Shown one piece after another: positions 13,134 through 23,523 of a DNA stretch of 64,000 bases; within the stretch, counting starts at the first letter, position 1, and every line of letters begins with the position of its first letter. The stretch is taken from positions 76,198 to 140,197 of the forward strand of contig VTPC01008229.1 of NCBI GenBank assembly GCA_011009095.1. The letters run 5' to 3'. The position numbers and the translations under genes were made by a program. The notes under the pieces were generated by a model, which saw nothing but the letters and a program-made list of their open reading frames with translations, did no database searches and was not told the origin of the DNA. The stretch comes from Ignelater luminosus. Lineage: Eukaryota > Arthropoda > Insecta > Coleoptera > Elateridae.

Positions 13134-13495
13134 TGTTTTTAAAATAACTACAAATAGTCTCGCCTACAAATTCACTCACTACAGATAAAACGATGTGACA
13201 GTGCTTTAGAGGTTAGATTACCCTACACGAATGTTACATGGTTGTATATGCACTCTTACAAAACTTTTTTGAGTTACAAGGTTGCATGTGGCCACATAAA
13301 ACTTTGTAACACAACACTGGGATGTAATTTATACGTAGAACTATGTAACATTAGTCCCAGTTTCAATAATAAGCTGCTGCCATCTATCAGACCCAGTTGG
13401 AACTGTTCTTCTATACACATAAAACCTTGTACGACTAAAATCTGAAATTCCGAAAATTTGTCACATACAACCTTATAACTCTCAACCGACGATGT

Positions 13496-14139
13496 TTTGA
13501 GCCATCCTTAAACATTTTTATGTCAAACCAAACAGGTGCATAGTTTTTCAAAATGTATATAGCTAGCACTTTTAGGTTTTCACTCGGTCCAGTTTGGGAA
13601 ACGTATAATCTCAAAATAGGATTTGCGCAGGTTAACCAACCAGGAGTGACAAAGAGGGCCTAGATCTTTTGCCCCAAGATCGCCAGAACATTCTCCTGTT
13701 TGCACTGCTTGAATAATCTGTAGGAGGATAACTGATCTTTGCTTAGATCAGTTTCAGTCACAAGAATTTCTTCAGATGGAATGGATTCAAATTTTACTGT
13801 GGCTAGTTTCTCGCACCCAGTTGACTGTTTTTCTATTCGCCCATTAAAAGACCTTAAGCCTGATGTGGTTCCATCCAACCGAGCAAATAAAAATGTCTGA
13901 AAGGCAGCTCATTAAAATGCAACATGCAAATAAAACACAAATAACTCCATTTATCCATCCAGTATTTGTCGCTGTTCTATTGCATCCAATAGCAACAAGT
14001 GTATTAAGGTCATAATGGTTTTCAAAAATATATTGGAAAATGGTGTTTGCGATGTTAAGTCCAGTACCACTGGCTGCAAGTGTGGGACTGCAAACGCGCC
14101 AGCCCTTTTGAGTTGCCAATCTCCAGCGCCCCAAGTCAC
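13496..14139 (-). pseudogene. central part of the long-TIR element's transposase
   Basis: Minus-strand pieces in three frames give, in order, LAASGTGLNIANTI, LNTLVAIGCNRTATNTGW, a shift near 13880, LDGTTSGLRSFNGRI with ESIPSEEI, a stop after LGQKI, then GWLTCANPILRLYV and YAPVWFDIKMF. In the remembered family these are the GTxxNTG block, the LDGxTSGPxxFxGPI block, the 'SRWLTTANRILRLYVS' block and the 'YxPxWFxIK' block, and the same order appears here. It joins the 10283-10818 piece across the nested insertion. The N-terminal third is absent between here and the right TIR, so the copy was already internally deleted. Confidence 0.6.
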
Positions 14140-14272
14140 GCCGCCGCCGTCGCGCCTTGTATGTCTGTAGTAACCTAATCCCTAGATTTTTTTTAACAAA
14201 TGAAAAGAATTTAATATTACACTATACTAATAAGACGCAATGACTAGTTTAATTCGATACTTTTTATCAATA

Positions 14273-14633
14273 TAGGAATGCATGAGAAATGTCAGAATAT
14301 TACATTTTTGGGTATTTCATGCTATTTTGAGCCCAATGCGCAAGTTGAAGACTTTAATTTAATGGGTAAATCTTATTTTCGTCTTATGTAGGACACTGTT
14401 AGGCACCTTTTCCACGCTATTAGAATTTTACCGCACTGTATTTAGTATGCCTGATCATAAGTAAAAAAATCAATTTTTTACCAATTTTTTCTAAGTTTAG
14501 GCCTCTTGCGCGAACGAAAGATTAAAGTTAAGACTTTTTTCGTTATTTTTTTCATTATCGGCATGAAAAAACACAACTTTTTCGCACTATTTGAATTCGC
14601 AACTCGAAAATTTCCATTTTTCGGCCCACCCTA
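14273..14633. repeat. right long terminal inverted repeat
   Basis: Reverse-complement partner of 9769-10119; ends CCACCCTA directly before the 8-bp duplication GTAAGGAG. Confidence 0.85.
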
Positions 14634-14745
14634 GTAAGGAGAGGACATCTAAGGTTTTCAAACAGAGATATATTCGGGTCCGCAATAAGAACCAACACCA
14701 AAAACTATTGGAACAAATAAAAGAATTAACAAAATTCTTCCTCAT

Positions 14746-14875
14746 CTTCAGGACCAAAAGCTCCTGATATAATTATATTTAATAATTCGCAAAATGTAAT
14801 ACCAATCATAGATAAATGGAAAAGATTTCTTCCAACACCTATCCAATCAACAATGACTAGGACGTACACTTGCTC
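14746..14875 (-). other. exon-like open segment, unidentified
   Basis: On the minus strand a segment reads VLVIVDWIGVGRNLFHLSMI and ends in an acidic GPEDEEEF stretch. It begins right after a pyrimidine-rich run ending TCAG, which would serve as a splice acceptor, and is followed by GTTAAT, a weak donor. The residue mix (a hydrophobic helix, a serine/glycine turn, an acidic end) looks more coding than the shadow frames nearby, and the window offers no other host exon candidate. I do not recognise the family. It could be part of a membrane protein gene with its other exons outside, a further transposon piece, or chance. Confidence 0.25.
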
Positions 14876-14929
14876 TGACACACAAAATACTAAGAAGTAG
14901 TGTGTAATTCTTAGAAGACAACTGGCCAC

Positions 14930-15799
14930 GCAAACTTCTTTAAACTACAATCTACAATCTTTTGCAGAAAATCTCATGAAGGTGCCATAATCTCTATCCC
15001 TTAGTCTTTCTAATTTTAAAATTTTAAACAAAACCTTTAAAAGATAAAATACCATTCGTTAACAGTGAATAAGAGAGAGAATAATTAGAGAGAACGCATT
15101 GACACTGCGCTATCAACACATAGATATCAGAAAAACAAAAGAAGATGCTAGTACGAGAGTTTTCAGCGAACGTTGAAAGGAGTACATCCTTCTCTTATCC
15201 CAAGACTCTCTTTAACTATGGTATCATGGACCTTACGCCACAAAACATCTCTACCAGCAATAAAAAAAAGAAAGCCCAAACCCCAACTGGAAATAAAAAC
15301 ACAATCAAGACTTTTTTAGAACTCTAAAGAAAGGCTAATTCTCAAATCACGAGACCAGATCATCAAATAGAAACTTCTATAAAGTAGCAAACTCCACTTA
15401 CATCAAGAGAAATGCTCAGGGCAAACATCGTAATTACAAAGGAATTGACTATAAAGTAGAAATAAAAAGGCGAGGGAGAACATTCACACATACTGACTCG
15501 AAGACAAATGGAACGAAGAAAGACAGGCAAGGAATATATTGAATATTTGAAAGGAAAAGTGAGTAAGCATTGCCACACTAAATCAGTGACTACGCACCAT
15601 AATAATCTTGAAATAGCCAAAAGAGCTTTGCAAGTAACAAGAGCTTTTTTGAGTAGAAATCTATTGTACTGGATAAAAGCAATGTCTGTAATAGAAACAA
15701 TTTTGATTGGTGAGTGAGAAAGAAAATAATTGTACACGATTTTTCATGGTTCTTTAAGAAAATGTTTTGAACACAAAATGATACGGAAAACAAAATGCT
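14930..15799. other. intergenic DNA, nothing recognised
   Basis: The plus strand has lysine-rich short frames (15145-15327 and 15508-15717) with no recognisable motif. They may be the worn upstream part of the copia fragment that follows, but I cannot show it. Confidence 0.4.
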
Positions 15800-16110
15800 A
15801 TGAAATTGGGAAATAAAGAAGGCACGAGAAATGTGGAAATTTCAGATACTAAATTAGTGTACACTTATAAACTTCACGAAGCTAATAAAAAGGATAAATA
15901 TAGACTACAAGAGCTTGTAGTTGGAGGTTTCAATCAAACTGATGACGGTCTAGATGTTGATGAAATTTATTCAGCTATTGCGAAGATGATGACACTTAGA
16001 CATTTATTGTTAATTTGAAACAAAATATTTTATTTCTTTGAACAATTGGATATAAAAGGTGCAGTCCAGAATGGTAACTTAAAGCATTGCGTTTACATTT
16101 TTCCTGCTAA
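15800..16110 (+). pseudogene. Ty1/copia reverse-transcriptase fragment
   Basis: The frame from 15800 gives LVYTYKLHEANKKDKY, then LVVGGFNQTDDGLDVDEIYS and MMTLRHLLLI. After a stop it continues with QLDIKGAVQNGNL. This is the N-terminal part of a copia reverse transcriptase: the K(W/L)VYKxK block, the Y-x-A-R-L-V-A-x-GFxQ block (degraded here), the DY-DETYSPVxKMTTIR block and the DVKTAFLNG block in which the first catalytic Asp sits. That Asp survives as LDIKGA. Stops and the missing palm and RNase H make it a fossil. Confidence 0.7.
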
Positions 16111-16635
16111 GTAAGTTTGGTTCTAATTTTGTGCTGTGTGTCTAACTGATCATTTAGAATAATGTAAAATAATTTTTACTGTTGTGCATTGACGATATAA
16201 GTATTGTTAGAAACACTTCCAAACTTCTTAATTGTGTCACCCAAACTAAACTCGTTACTAAATAAAAGAAATAAAAGCTATTCATGACAAAGAAGATCGG
16301 ATACTGAAACTTAGTCAAACTAAGTATACTTAATTTAGTATACTTACTTGAAGAATCTAATTTTGAGAATATTGTAAGCTTTTAAAATTCCCATCGATCT
16401 TAAACTAATGTTATTAAACAATTACCTTGTGAAGACGAAACAAAATTTAATTTGGAAACCATTCAGATAATAACAAGGTGGATGTTGATTGTCCGTGATA
16501 ATAGCTGCTAGAACTGACTTATGTTATTCATTACATGTATTTTGGCAGAATGCAAAATAGAGCCATAAATGAAACTTGAAGTTAGCAAAAAGATTCTAAA
16601 AAAAACAAACTGTCACTATGGGAATTCCATACACG
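16111..16635. other. intergenic DNA before the Ginger element
   Basis: Nothing coding. A short self-complementary stretch (TAAGTATACTTAATTTAGTA, about 16321-16340) can fold but has no partner feature. Confidence 0.5.
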
Positions 16636-16802
16636 TGTTACCGGCCAAACCCGATTTCAGGACAAACTAGTTTTGCCTAGACTAAACTAGTTCGACCTAG
16701 CCCCAGTAGGAAAAATTAGTTTAAGCTAGGCCAAACTAGTTCATCCTAATATAAGTACGTACACACCCAGGATAAACTGGTATGGCCTTGTCTAAACATT
16801 TT
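16636..16802. repeat. left TIR of the Ginger element, rich in ACTAGTTT motifs
   Basis: Nearly identical to the reverse complement of 19093-19262. It contains repeated AAACTAGTT and GCCTAG units in both orientations at about 20- to 25-base spacing, so each TIR is itself an array of a short motif. Confidence 0.9.
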
Positions 16803-17191
16803 AGAATACCTGGAAAGGCAAAATAAATTGGTATTTTATTAAATTTTAATTATTATTGGTAAAATAAGATACTCCATAATTGGAAAATAATCTTATTTAT
16901 TAAAATATAATAATTTGTCGTTAAAACTAATGGTACTAACAATTATGGTACCTAATACAAACAATCACAGTATCGATTATTATTACTTCACTTCGAGCTG
17001 TCAAAATCTTAATGTACTAATTCGAATCAAGTAAACTGAACAAAAAATACTCCGTAATTGGAAAAATAATCATACTTATTAAAATTATTAAGATTTGTCG
17101 TTAAAACTAATAGATAATTGGTAATACAAACAATCATAGAATCGATTATTATAACTACACTTCAAGTTGTCAAAAATTTTATGTACCTCAA

Positions 17192-18873
17192 TTATTTATT
17201 TTTACACGGTGTACTTTGGTGGCACTTAGAATTGCAAAGTATCATTGCTTTCTTGCATTTGCATCTGTTCGTGGGACAGTTTTTGTTGCAACTGCATCTC
17301 ACAAAACCTTGGCCTGATCCAACTGAATGTCTCGTAGCTGCAGTCCTTAATGATATTTCAGAGCCTTGGTTCACATCTGCAACTTCTAAAAAAGCTTGAT
17401 TGCAAACGTCGAATTCTGATCTGAAAGAAAATATATTACTTTAGAATATGAATGCTCCAAAAAGAAAGATAAATAATTTAATAAGAAAAAACAAAACCTG
17501 CAGTATAGTTTCTCAAGTACATCATGTTTGGTGCCAACTTTGTAAAAACCTTCGTCATTTGTCTGAAGAATAACTCCAATGATGTTTCTCAGATCACCTT
17601 TGCCTTTGTCAACATCTGGAATCGGTATAGTCACATTATCTCCAATGTTGGCAGGTGGATGAGACTTGTCAGAAGTTGCTTTCATTTTCTTTGCTTGTTT
17701 AACAAGATTTTCTGCTGCAGTTTTTCTAGCTTTCTGAATTTCATTTTCAGATGAACAAACTTCGTCTTGGTTACTTACTTCTTCAACGTTATCATCACTG
17801 TCTTCTGTCAGATTAACATTGCAATCTTCTTCGATTACCTTTTTCAAGTCTTCTTCATCCTGAATATCTTTTATGATTTCTTCCGGCAAAGAGGAAGTCG
17901 AAAGTCCCACTCTGGGTTCTATTCCAAATAATGCTTTGTAAGGCGATTGTTTTATCCCTGAATGGTAGGCACGGTTTTTCATGAATTGGACATATCTCAA
18001 GCCTTCTGACCATTTCGTTGAAACGTTGTCCTTCATCCAAGAACCTATCATATTCTCAATATCTTGATTTGCACGTTCAACGGATCCCTGACTTTGACTG
18101 TGCCTGGGTTTTCCGTGCACAATTTTGAGTTCTGGCCAAAGACTAGCTAGCTCACTTATGACATTATTGACAAATTCCCTACCGTTGTCAGATTGTAGAA
18201 TGCACGGCGCTCCTACAGTTAGGAATATATTATTCAACTGGTAGGCTACCTCTGTCGCTCTCTTAGATTGTAATGCGCGTAGCAAAACAAATTTCGTTAG
18301 ATGGTCTTGGTAAACCATAATAAATTTAAAATTTCCATCTGGTTGTGTCTGAAAATCGATCAGATCCACTTGGCACCTACTATTCATTTCTGAATGTAGA
18401 ATAGGCTTAGAAACTAATCCCCTTTTCTTCTTTGTTTTCTTTCGATGACAGACACTACACATAGATAAATAGAGGTTTATCATTTCTTTTGTAATATTGG
18501 CATATTTTTTTGATGTCTCGGCTAACATTCTGTCACGGCCACCGTGGCCGACAGCCACATGAGCTGCGTCAATAACATCATAAAGTTCATCGGATGAAAG
18601 ATAATATTTTATATTACCTTCAGTTCGCGCAATCAGTTTTTTCACATCCCCGATTTTTAGCACAGCAAATCGTTTCAATCTTCTTTGTTGTAATGGTGTT
18701 TTCTTTTCACATTTTTCTGCATCTTCAACTTGTTCAACGAGTTTCAAATATTGGTCTGATGATAACACATTATAATGAGACGACTTTTTATTTTCACTTT
18801 GTAAAACTTCCGTCAAAAACTTTTCCCTCCATTGTTTTTGATCTGCTTGTCGACTTGAAGTAGGTTCATCCAT
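17192..18873 (-). CDS. Ginger integrase-like transposase (two exons, 534 aa)
   Basis: I take the start at 18873 (MDEPTSSRQ) and not the Met eight codons upstream. Exon 1 is 18873-17498, a 77-bp intron (GT at 17497, AG at 17421) follows, and exon 2 is 17420-17192; the phase joins cleanly to 534 codons plus stop. About residues 100-145 hold a His2Cys2 finger (HVAVGHGG ... CSVC). The integrase core follows, with Asp in RCQVDLIDFQ, Asp in LQSDNGREFV and Glu in GSVERANQDIENM, the DDE triad. After a long acidic linker, exon 2 gives a Cys-rich tail (RCSCNKNCPTNRCKCKKA, then CNSKCH) typical of the KRBA2-like Ginger family. No stop or frameshift is visible. An AATAAA overlaps the stop codon. Expected role: nuclear cut-and-paste transposase acting on the TIRs. 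Confidence 0.85.
17421..17497 (-). other. 77-bp intron of the Ginger transposase
   Basis: Read on the minus strand it begins GTTTTG after CTGCAG and ends TTTCTTTCAG. Removing it keeps the reading frame and links the integrase part to the conserved Cys-rich tail. Without splicing, the frame ends in an AT-rich nonsense tail of about 30 codons. Confidence 0.8.
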
Positions 18874-18954
18874 AGTGAAAAAGAAGTAAACTTGCAATGT
18901 ACTTTAAGACTTAAACCTTTATTTTTAAACTGCAGCCACTAAACTAATCATAAA

Positions 18955-19085
18955 AATCACTAAATACGTTACGGACGGCTGGCACTGAGTGTTTAAAGCG
19001 ACGTACGGGCGAGCGAAGAGCGGCGCCGGGCGAAACTGGGGAATTCCCGCATGTACAAGTCCTGCATGTTCGCTCAATTACTTTC
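18955..19085 (-). promoter_or_regulatory. GC-rich leader upstream of the Ginger gene
   Basis: Between the start codon and the right TIR lies a stretch rich in GC and CpG (for example GGCGAGCGAAGAGCGGCGCC on the minus or plus reading) that stands out from the AT-rich surroundings. Its position just upstream of the gene suggests a promoter or 5' leader. No TATA box is obvious. Confidence 0.35.
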
Positions 19086-19092
19086 GACTTAA

Positions 19093-19262
19093 CAAAATTA
19101 GTTTAGACTAGGCCAAACTAGTTTATCCTGGGTATGTGCGTACATATATTAGGATGAACTAGTTTGGCCTAGCCTAAACTAATTTTTCCTACTGGGGCTA
19201 GGTCGAACTAGTTTAACCTAGGCAAAACTAGTTTGTCCTGAAATCGGGTTTGGCCGGTAACA
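19093..19262. repeat. right TIR of the Ginger element
   Basis: Reverse-complement partner of 16636-16802; its tip ends GGCCGGTAACA. Confidence 0.9.
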
Positions 19263-19266
19263 TACG

Positions 19267-20670
19267 GATTATGATCAATCAGAATTGTTTTCGTTTGGCT
19301 AATAAATGGCTTTGTTTTACCAGCGTTGTTGGATTTTATTCAAAATTGATTCGTGCTTAAAAACAACTTACGATTAAAATTTCCATGCAAGGATGATCTT
19401 TTAGATTAAAATTGTCCCTGCACCAACTCTAGGTAATTGCAGATTTCAAATCGTATAAATTAAACAGTTCATTTCGATAGGTGTAAACATCAATAAGAGA
19501 TATTCTGGTTTAACTTTGATAAAATAATTGCTCCAATTTCGTAGGTAATTTAAAAATCTTTTTTTGTTTAATAATAAGAAGTACAGGGTGTTTTGGAAGG
19601 AATGGCAGGTTTTTTAGAAAGTGTTCAAGAGGCAAGAAAAGAAGAATAAACCTATATATTTAAGTCCGATTCTCAACCGTTAACTGGTTCTTAAACTGTA
19701 AGCATCAATTTTGCTATTGAATTAATTAAAAATGAAAAACTGTATCTACAGATTTTTTTTACTTGGAACACAGATAATATCTAATTTGTAATGAAACACA
19801 TAGTAAAGGTGACTATCCCTTATGATAGTTGCAGTATTGATAATTTGATCGACTAAGCACTTTTGTTACATAAACTAACGATTTTAACTACTGCTTTCCC
19901 AGGCTATCTTGCTGAAAAGAAAAATGTGCTTACATTCCATAAACTCATTATTTCCGTATTGATTTAAACTTGGACTTAAGCATATGAATTTATTTTTTTT
20001 TGTTTTGACTTTTGAATACGTCCTCTAAAATTTTCCTGTATTAAGTCGAAAAAAGATAATAATAATAATAATAATAATTAGAACAGTTTTGAATTTGATT
20101 AACACTTTTATTAAGGTTTCGCATTGGAAACTTTAGGTTTGTAGCACACCTTGTACCATATAATAGCAAAAGGCATACCATTTGGAAAACACTACACTAT
20201 ACAGTCGGCCAAAATATAAAAGTTCGCATGGTGTCTAGAAGCAACTGTCTAAGGGCAAACCGTTTAGAAAATATGATGTCAAAGGACAAATTGCAGAAGT
20301 TATTATAATAGTACTGGATAGCAATTGCTTGGTATACAGAAAAGAGTTCTAAAACCTTTCCTGCGAGTTTTTTACCTCATCACTGAACTTGTAAGGAGCA
20401 TAATTGTGTTTTATTCAGTACCGGTTATAGAATTTAAAGACGATCTTTCTTTAGACTTAACAATTCAATTGATTGAATGATTTACAACTATTACTTCTAA
20501 GACTTTTCCCAACTTTACTAGGTTTTTCATATGGCAACTGTAAAGAGAAGTTCTAGATTTTTGTTCCCGTCAGAATTTTTAGGTAATGCCCAAAAAACCT
20601 TAGTAGAGATTTTGAAATGACTTGAAAAGGCCAACAAGCTCAAAAGATTTCAATAAATAAATCCAGAGAT
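19267..20670. other. AT-rich intergenic DNA
   Basis: No gene seen. It holds one (AAT)n microsatellite at 20056-20079. Confidence 0.55.
20056..20079. repeat. (AAT)8 microsatellite
   Basis: Uninterrupted trinucleotide run in non-coding DNA. Confidence 0.9.
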
Positions 20671-20673
20671 TTG

Positions 20674-20760
20674 AAATCTCTAAACGTTTTGAGGAAATTA
20701 AAGAAAACCCTTTATGGACTTATAGGTAGTTTGGATCTTGATTCTAATAATTTTGAAATA
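20674..20760 (+). pseudogene. possible copia reverse-transcriptase scrap
   Basis: The frame contains VLRKLKKTLYGL, close to the KVCKLKKSLYGLKQ motif of copia reverse transcriptase. The residues after it do not continue the family pattern, so chance resemblance remains possible. It is on the same strand as the fragment at 15800-16110 and might be from the same old insertion. Confidence 0.3.
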
Positions 20761-20879
20761 GTAATTTTGAAAGTTGACGTGAACTTTCTTGGCAGCACAT
20801 TGATCCCGTTTAGATTTTTTAGTTTCTTGTATGCAGTGATATTTTGTATTCTTTATCAAGCACTTGCCACGTTTTAAAA

Positions 20880-23249
20880 TCCTAACGACACGATATATGT
20901 GGAGACAACATTATTTAAAGAAACAAATTCAGACATGCTATGCAAAAAGTTTCAAACTTGAAAAACAGTGAGGTACATAGATCTTAATGTTTACTTCTTG
21001 CAAGTGTCAAATTTCCTAAGAGCTTGAGCATTTTTATTAAGAAAGTGAAATAGAATTTATTTAATCCTTTCCCATTAAATACCAAGTCTAAAACAATACG
21101 AAAATAAATTTTCTCAAGATAATAAACAAAAGAAATACCATCGTTACACTTCAACCGTATAAACAACCTGAAACATCCTGTATATTTTTGAAACGACATG
21201 CATGTCATGCTGCAACGCAGAAGCCAAGTTGCAGCTGCTATTCAATTTTATTTTTTCCAAAGAAATTTATGATACTCGGAAAACTGAAAATAAACACCTT
21301 TCAGGACTGGTATTAATCTTAAATCACCACTCAAAAGCTTCAAACAAGCAACTCGTTTGAATTCTGTAAACAAAGTTATTAAAAATTATTTTCTCCTTTT
21401 GCTTTTCCCAAAACAAGAAGAAAAAGTGTCGGAAGTTTTAAATTTGTTTCACAGACGAGGCTGTAAAATAAATGAAAAATGTAAGGTAAACAAATAAAAA
21501 CCGAAAGTGTTTATTTTTAACGGCTAGTCTGCTGCTAACCCAAACATCATCGACAGTGATAGTATTTATTTTAACACTGACCTATAACTATGTATAGAAC
21601 AGAACCACCTCTATGTGCCTACCTGTAACAAGATCATAACACGGCACATTCCAACTCCGATAATTTTCTGCTCGGTAATCGGTTATTTTTATAACTGACT
21701 TTTACAAAACAAAACGTGCTCTGAAAAAACTAATAAAAAAGTAATGAATGAAAGTGAATTGACCTTTCGTAATAATAAAGCTTTTGCTTGTTTTATAGTA
21801 AAGCATTTTAGATAAACAAAATTGATTTTTTAAGGAAAATCGTAAATTGTGAACTAAAATAAGAATGTTTTTCTGTTGTGTTTTGAAATTGTATGTAGGT
21901 CAAAGTTACGAAAAAAAAGCGCCTTAATGCGTTCAAAGGTCTACCTTACTCTGCTGCTAATTTCTCTAGTTGTTGAAATAATACAAGTGCTTGCAACAAC
22001 GAAAAGCGTGTCAACAATAATTAAATTTAAATAATAAGGTGTGGTTTGTATTCTTCAAAATGATCATCCTACGCTTTTAATGTTTTTTGATTCTTATTAC
22101 ATGTATGATGTAGATGTTACTGTTAATAATAAAATGATGTTTGAAGTATTCATACTCGGTGTGAAAACAGAATCTTTATAATACAGACGTACATGTAAAC
22201 ATTCCAGCTAGATTTATTTGTTTTTAGCGATACTGAAGGAGAATGACGTAATAAATAATGCATTACTCATAATAAACAATAAGTTAAACTAAAAAATGAT
22301 ATTTTTCTTGAAACTGACCTAAAAGGTAACAAACTATGACGTTTCCAATATTCATTAATATTTTAAATTGCATGTTTAATGCCAACGTTCTATAAACAAA
22401 CTTTTCTACTGTAATTAAAGGTGTTATAAAATTCAAATAAGTTCGATACTAGATCATAAACCAGTGAATTAATTTTATAATTTTATGGCATACCTGTACT
22501 ACATAATTTCCTCTTCCTTTTTTCGTTGTTTAAATTTACATAATATGCATTTATGGCCTAAAGACAAAAATGTCAATTAGCTGAATATATTTTATGGTTT
22601 TACAAGTTTCTTTAGAATTTGAATATTTATTTTATTATACTCTGTATACAATTATCAGCGATTAACCTTTCGTGTGTGCAAATCAATAATATGGAACGAA
22701 AGTGTAGCATTTTATTTCTTATATTTCCTATATTTATTTTTCTATTAAATATTTACATTTCGAAAGATATTAATTCAGGTTGTAACGTTAACCTTGCGTT
22801 ACATATAAAATTGACTCTAATTTAACTAGAATCTCTAAAAAAATAAGGAATTAAAAAAAATAGCAATAGTAAGCGCCAGTGTCTTTTATATAAAAAAGAC
22901 ACAAAAGATCAATACAAGAATTCAATAAATCAAAAAAAATGCTAATGAATTATTCAGTTAAGAAATAGAATCAAATTTTATTAACGACAAAATAATAATA
23001 AATTTAAATATTTAGATAATAATTCAATAAGTAAAATTTAAGCATTTACAAATACTTTATCCTATAGTTCAAAATTCATAAAAATAAAACAAGTACAAAT
23101 AATGGATTATCATCTATCACCCCACTTTTGATAATCTGAAATGCAATAAGAGAAAATCTTGAAAACTTCAAAATAAATAAAAATTTCAAAATAGTAAATA
23201 TAAGATCAAGAATTTTATCTATAACTTGTGATAAACCAACAATTTACTA
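20880..23249. other. AT-rich intergenic DNA, nothing recognised
   Basis: Short frames only. No terminal repeats, RNA genes or transposase motifs were seen. Confidence 0.5.
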
Positions 23250-23523
23250 CTATTAGTCTCAAATGTGACCGTTACTAATAAAAATTTAATAATGAATAAT
23301 TAAATTTTTTGGAATATGAAATAAAAAAAATATGGAAACGAGCTTTTGAAAAAAGAATACACCGCTTACCCCGATGAATTCCGCTGTGATACAGATCTGA
23401 TCGTAGAGGTGAAACAGCTGTAATAAAACAATAAGGAAGCAACAATAATTTCAATAAACGTTCCCTGTTCTGATAATAGTTTCTAAATAAACTTGTTTGA
23501 AAAGCACACAAATTTGGTCATTA
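23250..23523. repeat. direct repeat copy A (~275 bp)
   Basis: Matches 23907-24184 in the same orientation with only a few substitutions, from CTCAAATGTGACCGTTACTA to AATTTGGTCATTAAT. The spacer of about 380 bp is unrelated. The ends lack the TG...CA of standard LTRs, and no primer-binding site or polypurine tract is evident next to them. Confidence 0.85.

Larger units (their letters stand above)
10823..13491 (-). mobile_element. nested DNA transposon with 30-bp TIRs and 4-bp duplication
   Basis: The first 30 bases (10823-10852, starting CGTCGGCTGAGAG) match the last 30 (13462-13491) in reverse complement with a single difference. The flanks are ATAT (10819-10822) and ATGT (13492-13495). Removing the element plus one 4-bp copy restores the outer transposase frame, which supports these exact borders. 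Variants of the inner TIR motif (GTTA-C/T-AAGGTTG-C/T-ATGTG) recur near 11033-11050, 13272-13290 and 13297-13314, as subterminal transposase-binding repeats often do. A 4-bp duplication is typical of the Sola superfamily, among others; that assignment is tentative. Confidence 0.75.
9769..14633 (-). mobile_element. long-TIR DNA transposon (8-bp TSD) carrying a nested transposon
   Basis: The two ends are inverted copies of about 350 bp (9769-10119 and 14273-14633), both starting TAGGGTGG(A/G)CCGAAAAA. They are flanked by GTAAAGAG (9761-9768) and GTAAGGAG (14634-14641), an 8-bp duplication with one change. The interior holds minus-strand pieces of one insect transposase family on both sides of a second inserted element. 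After removing the 2.67-kb insert and one 4-bp duplication the element would be about 2.2 kb. The 8-bp duplication fits hAT, P or similar superfamilies, but I cannot assign one. The N-terminal part of the expected protein is missing. Confidence 0.75.
16636..19262 (-). mobile_element. complete Ginger-type DNA transposon
   Basis: The element starts TGTTACCGGCCAAACCCG and ends with the reverse complement, giving the TGT...ACA ends shared with integrase-driven elements. The two inverted repeats of about 170 bp are nearly identical, with roughly a dozen differences. The flanks CACG (16632-16635) and TACG (19263-19266) fit a 4-bp duplication with one change. The single gene inside has an H2C2 zinc finger, a DDE integrase core and a Cys-rich tail, as in Ginger transposons and the domesticated KRBA2/SCAND3-like genes. 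At 2,627 bp, with an open gene and intact ends, it is the only element here that looks autonomous. Confidence 0.85.

Noticed and set aside
10820-13494. The 30-bp inverted repeat as an inverted duplication of outer transposase codons
   Set aside because: The left copy by chance reads LSRRY in the outer frame, but exact removal of 10823-13491 with a 4-bp duplication gives a better joined frame, and the motif recurs inside the inner element.
23275-23511. Conserved minus-strand frame shared by both direct-repeat copies (also 23958-24170)
   Set aside because: The copies are nearly identical in DNA, so the shared frame needs no coding explanation; composition looks like chance.
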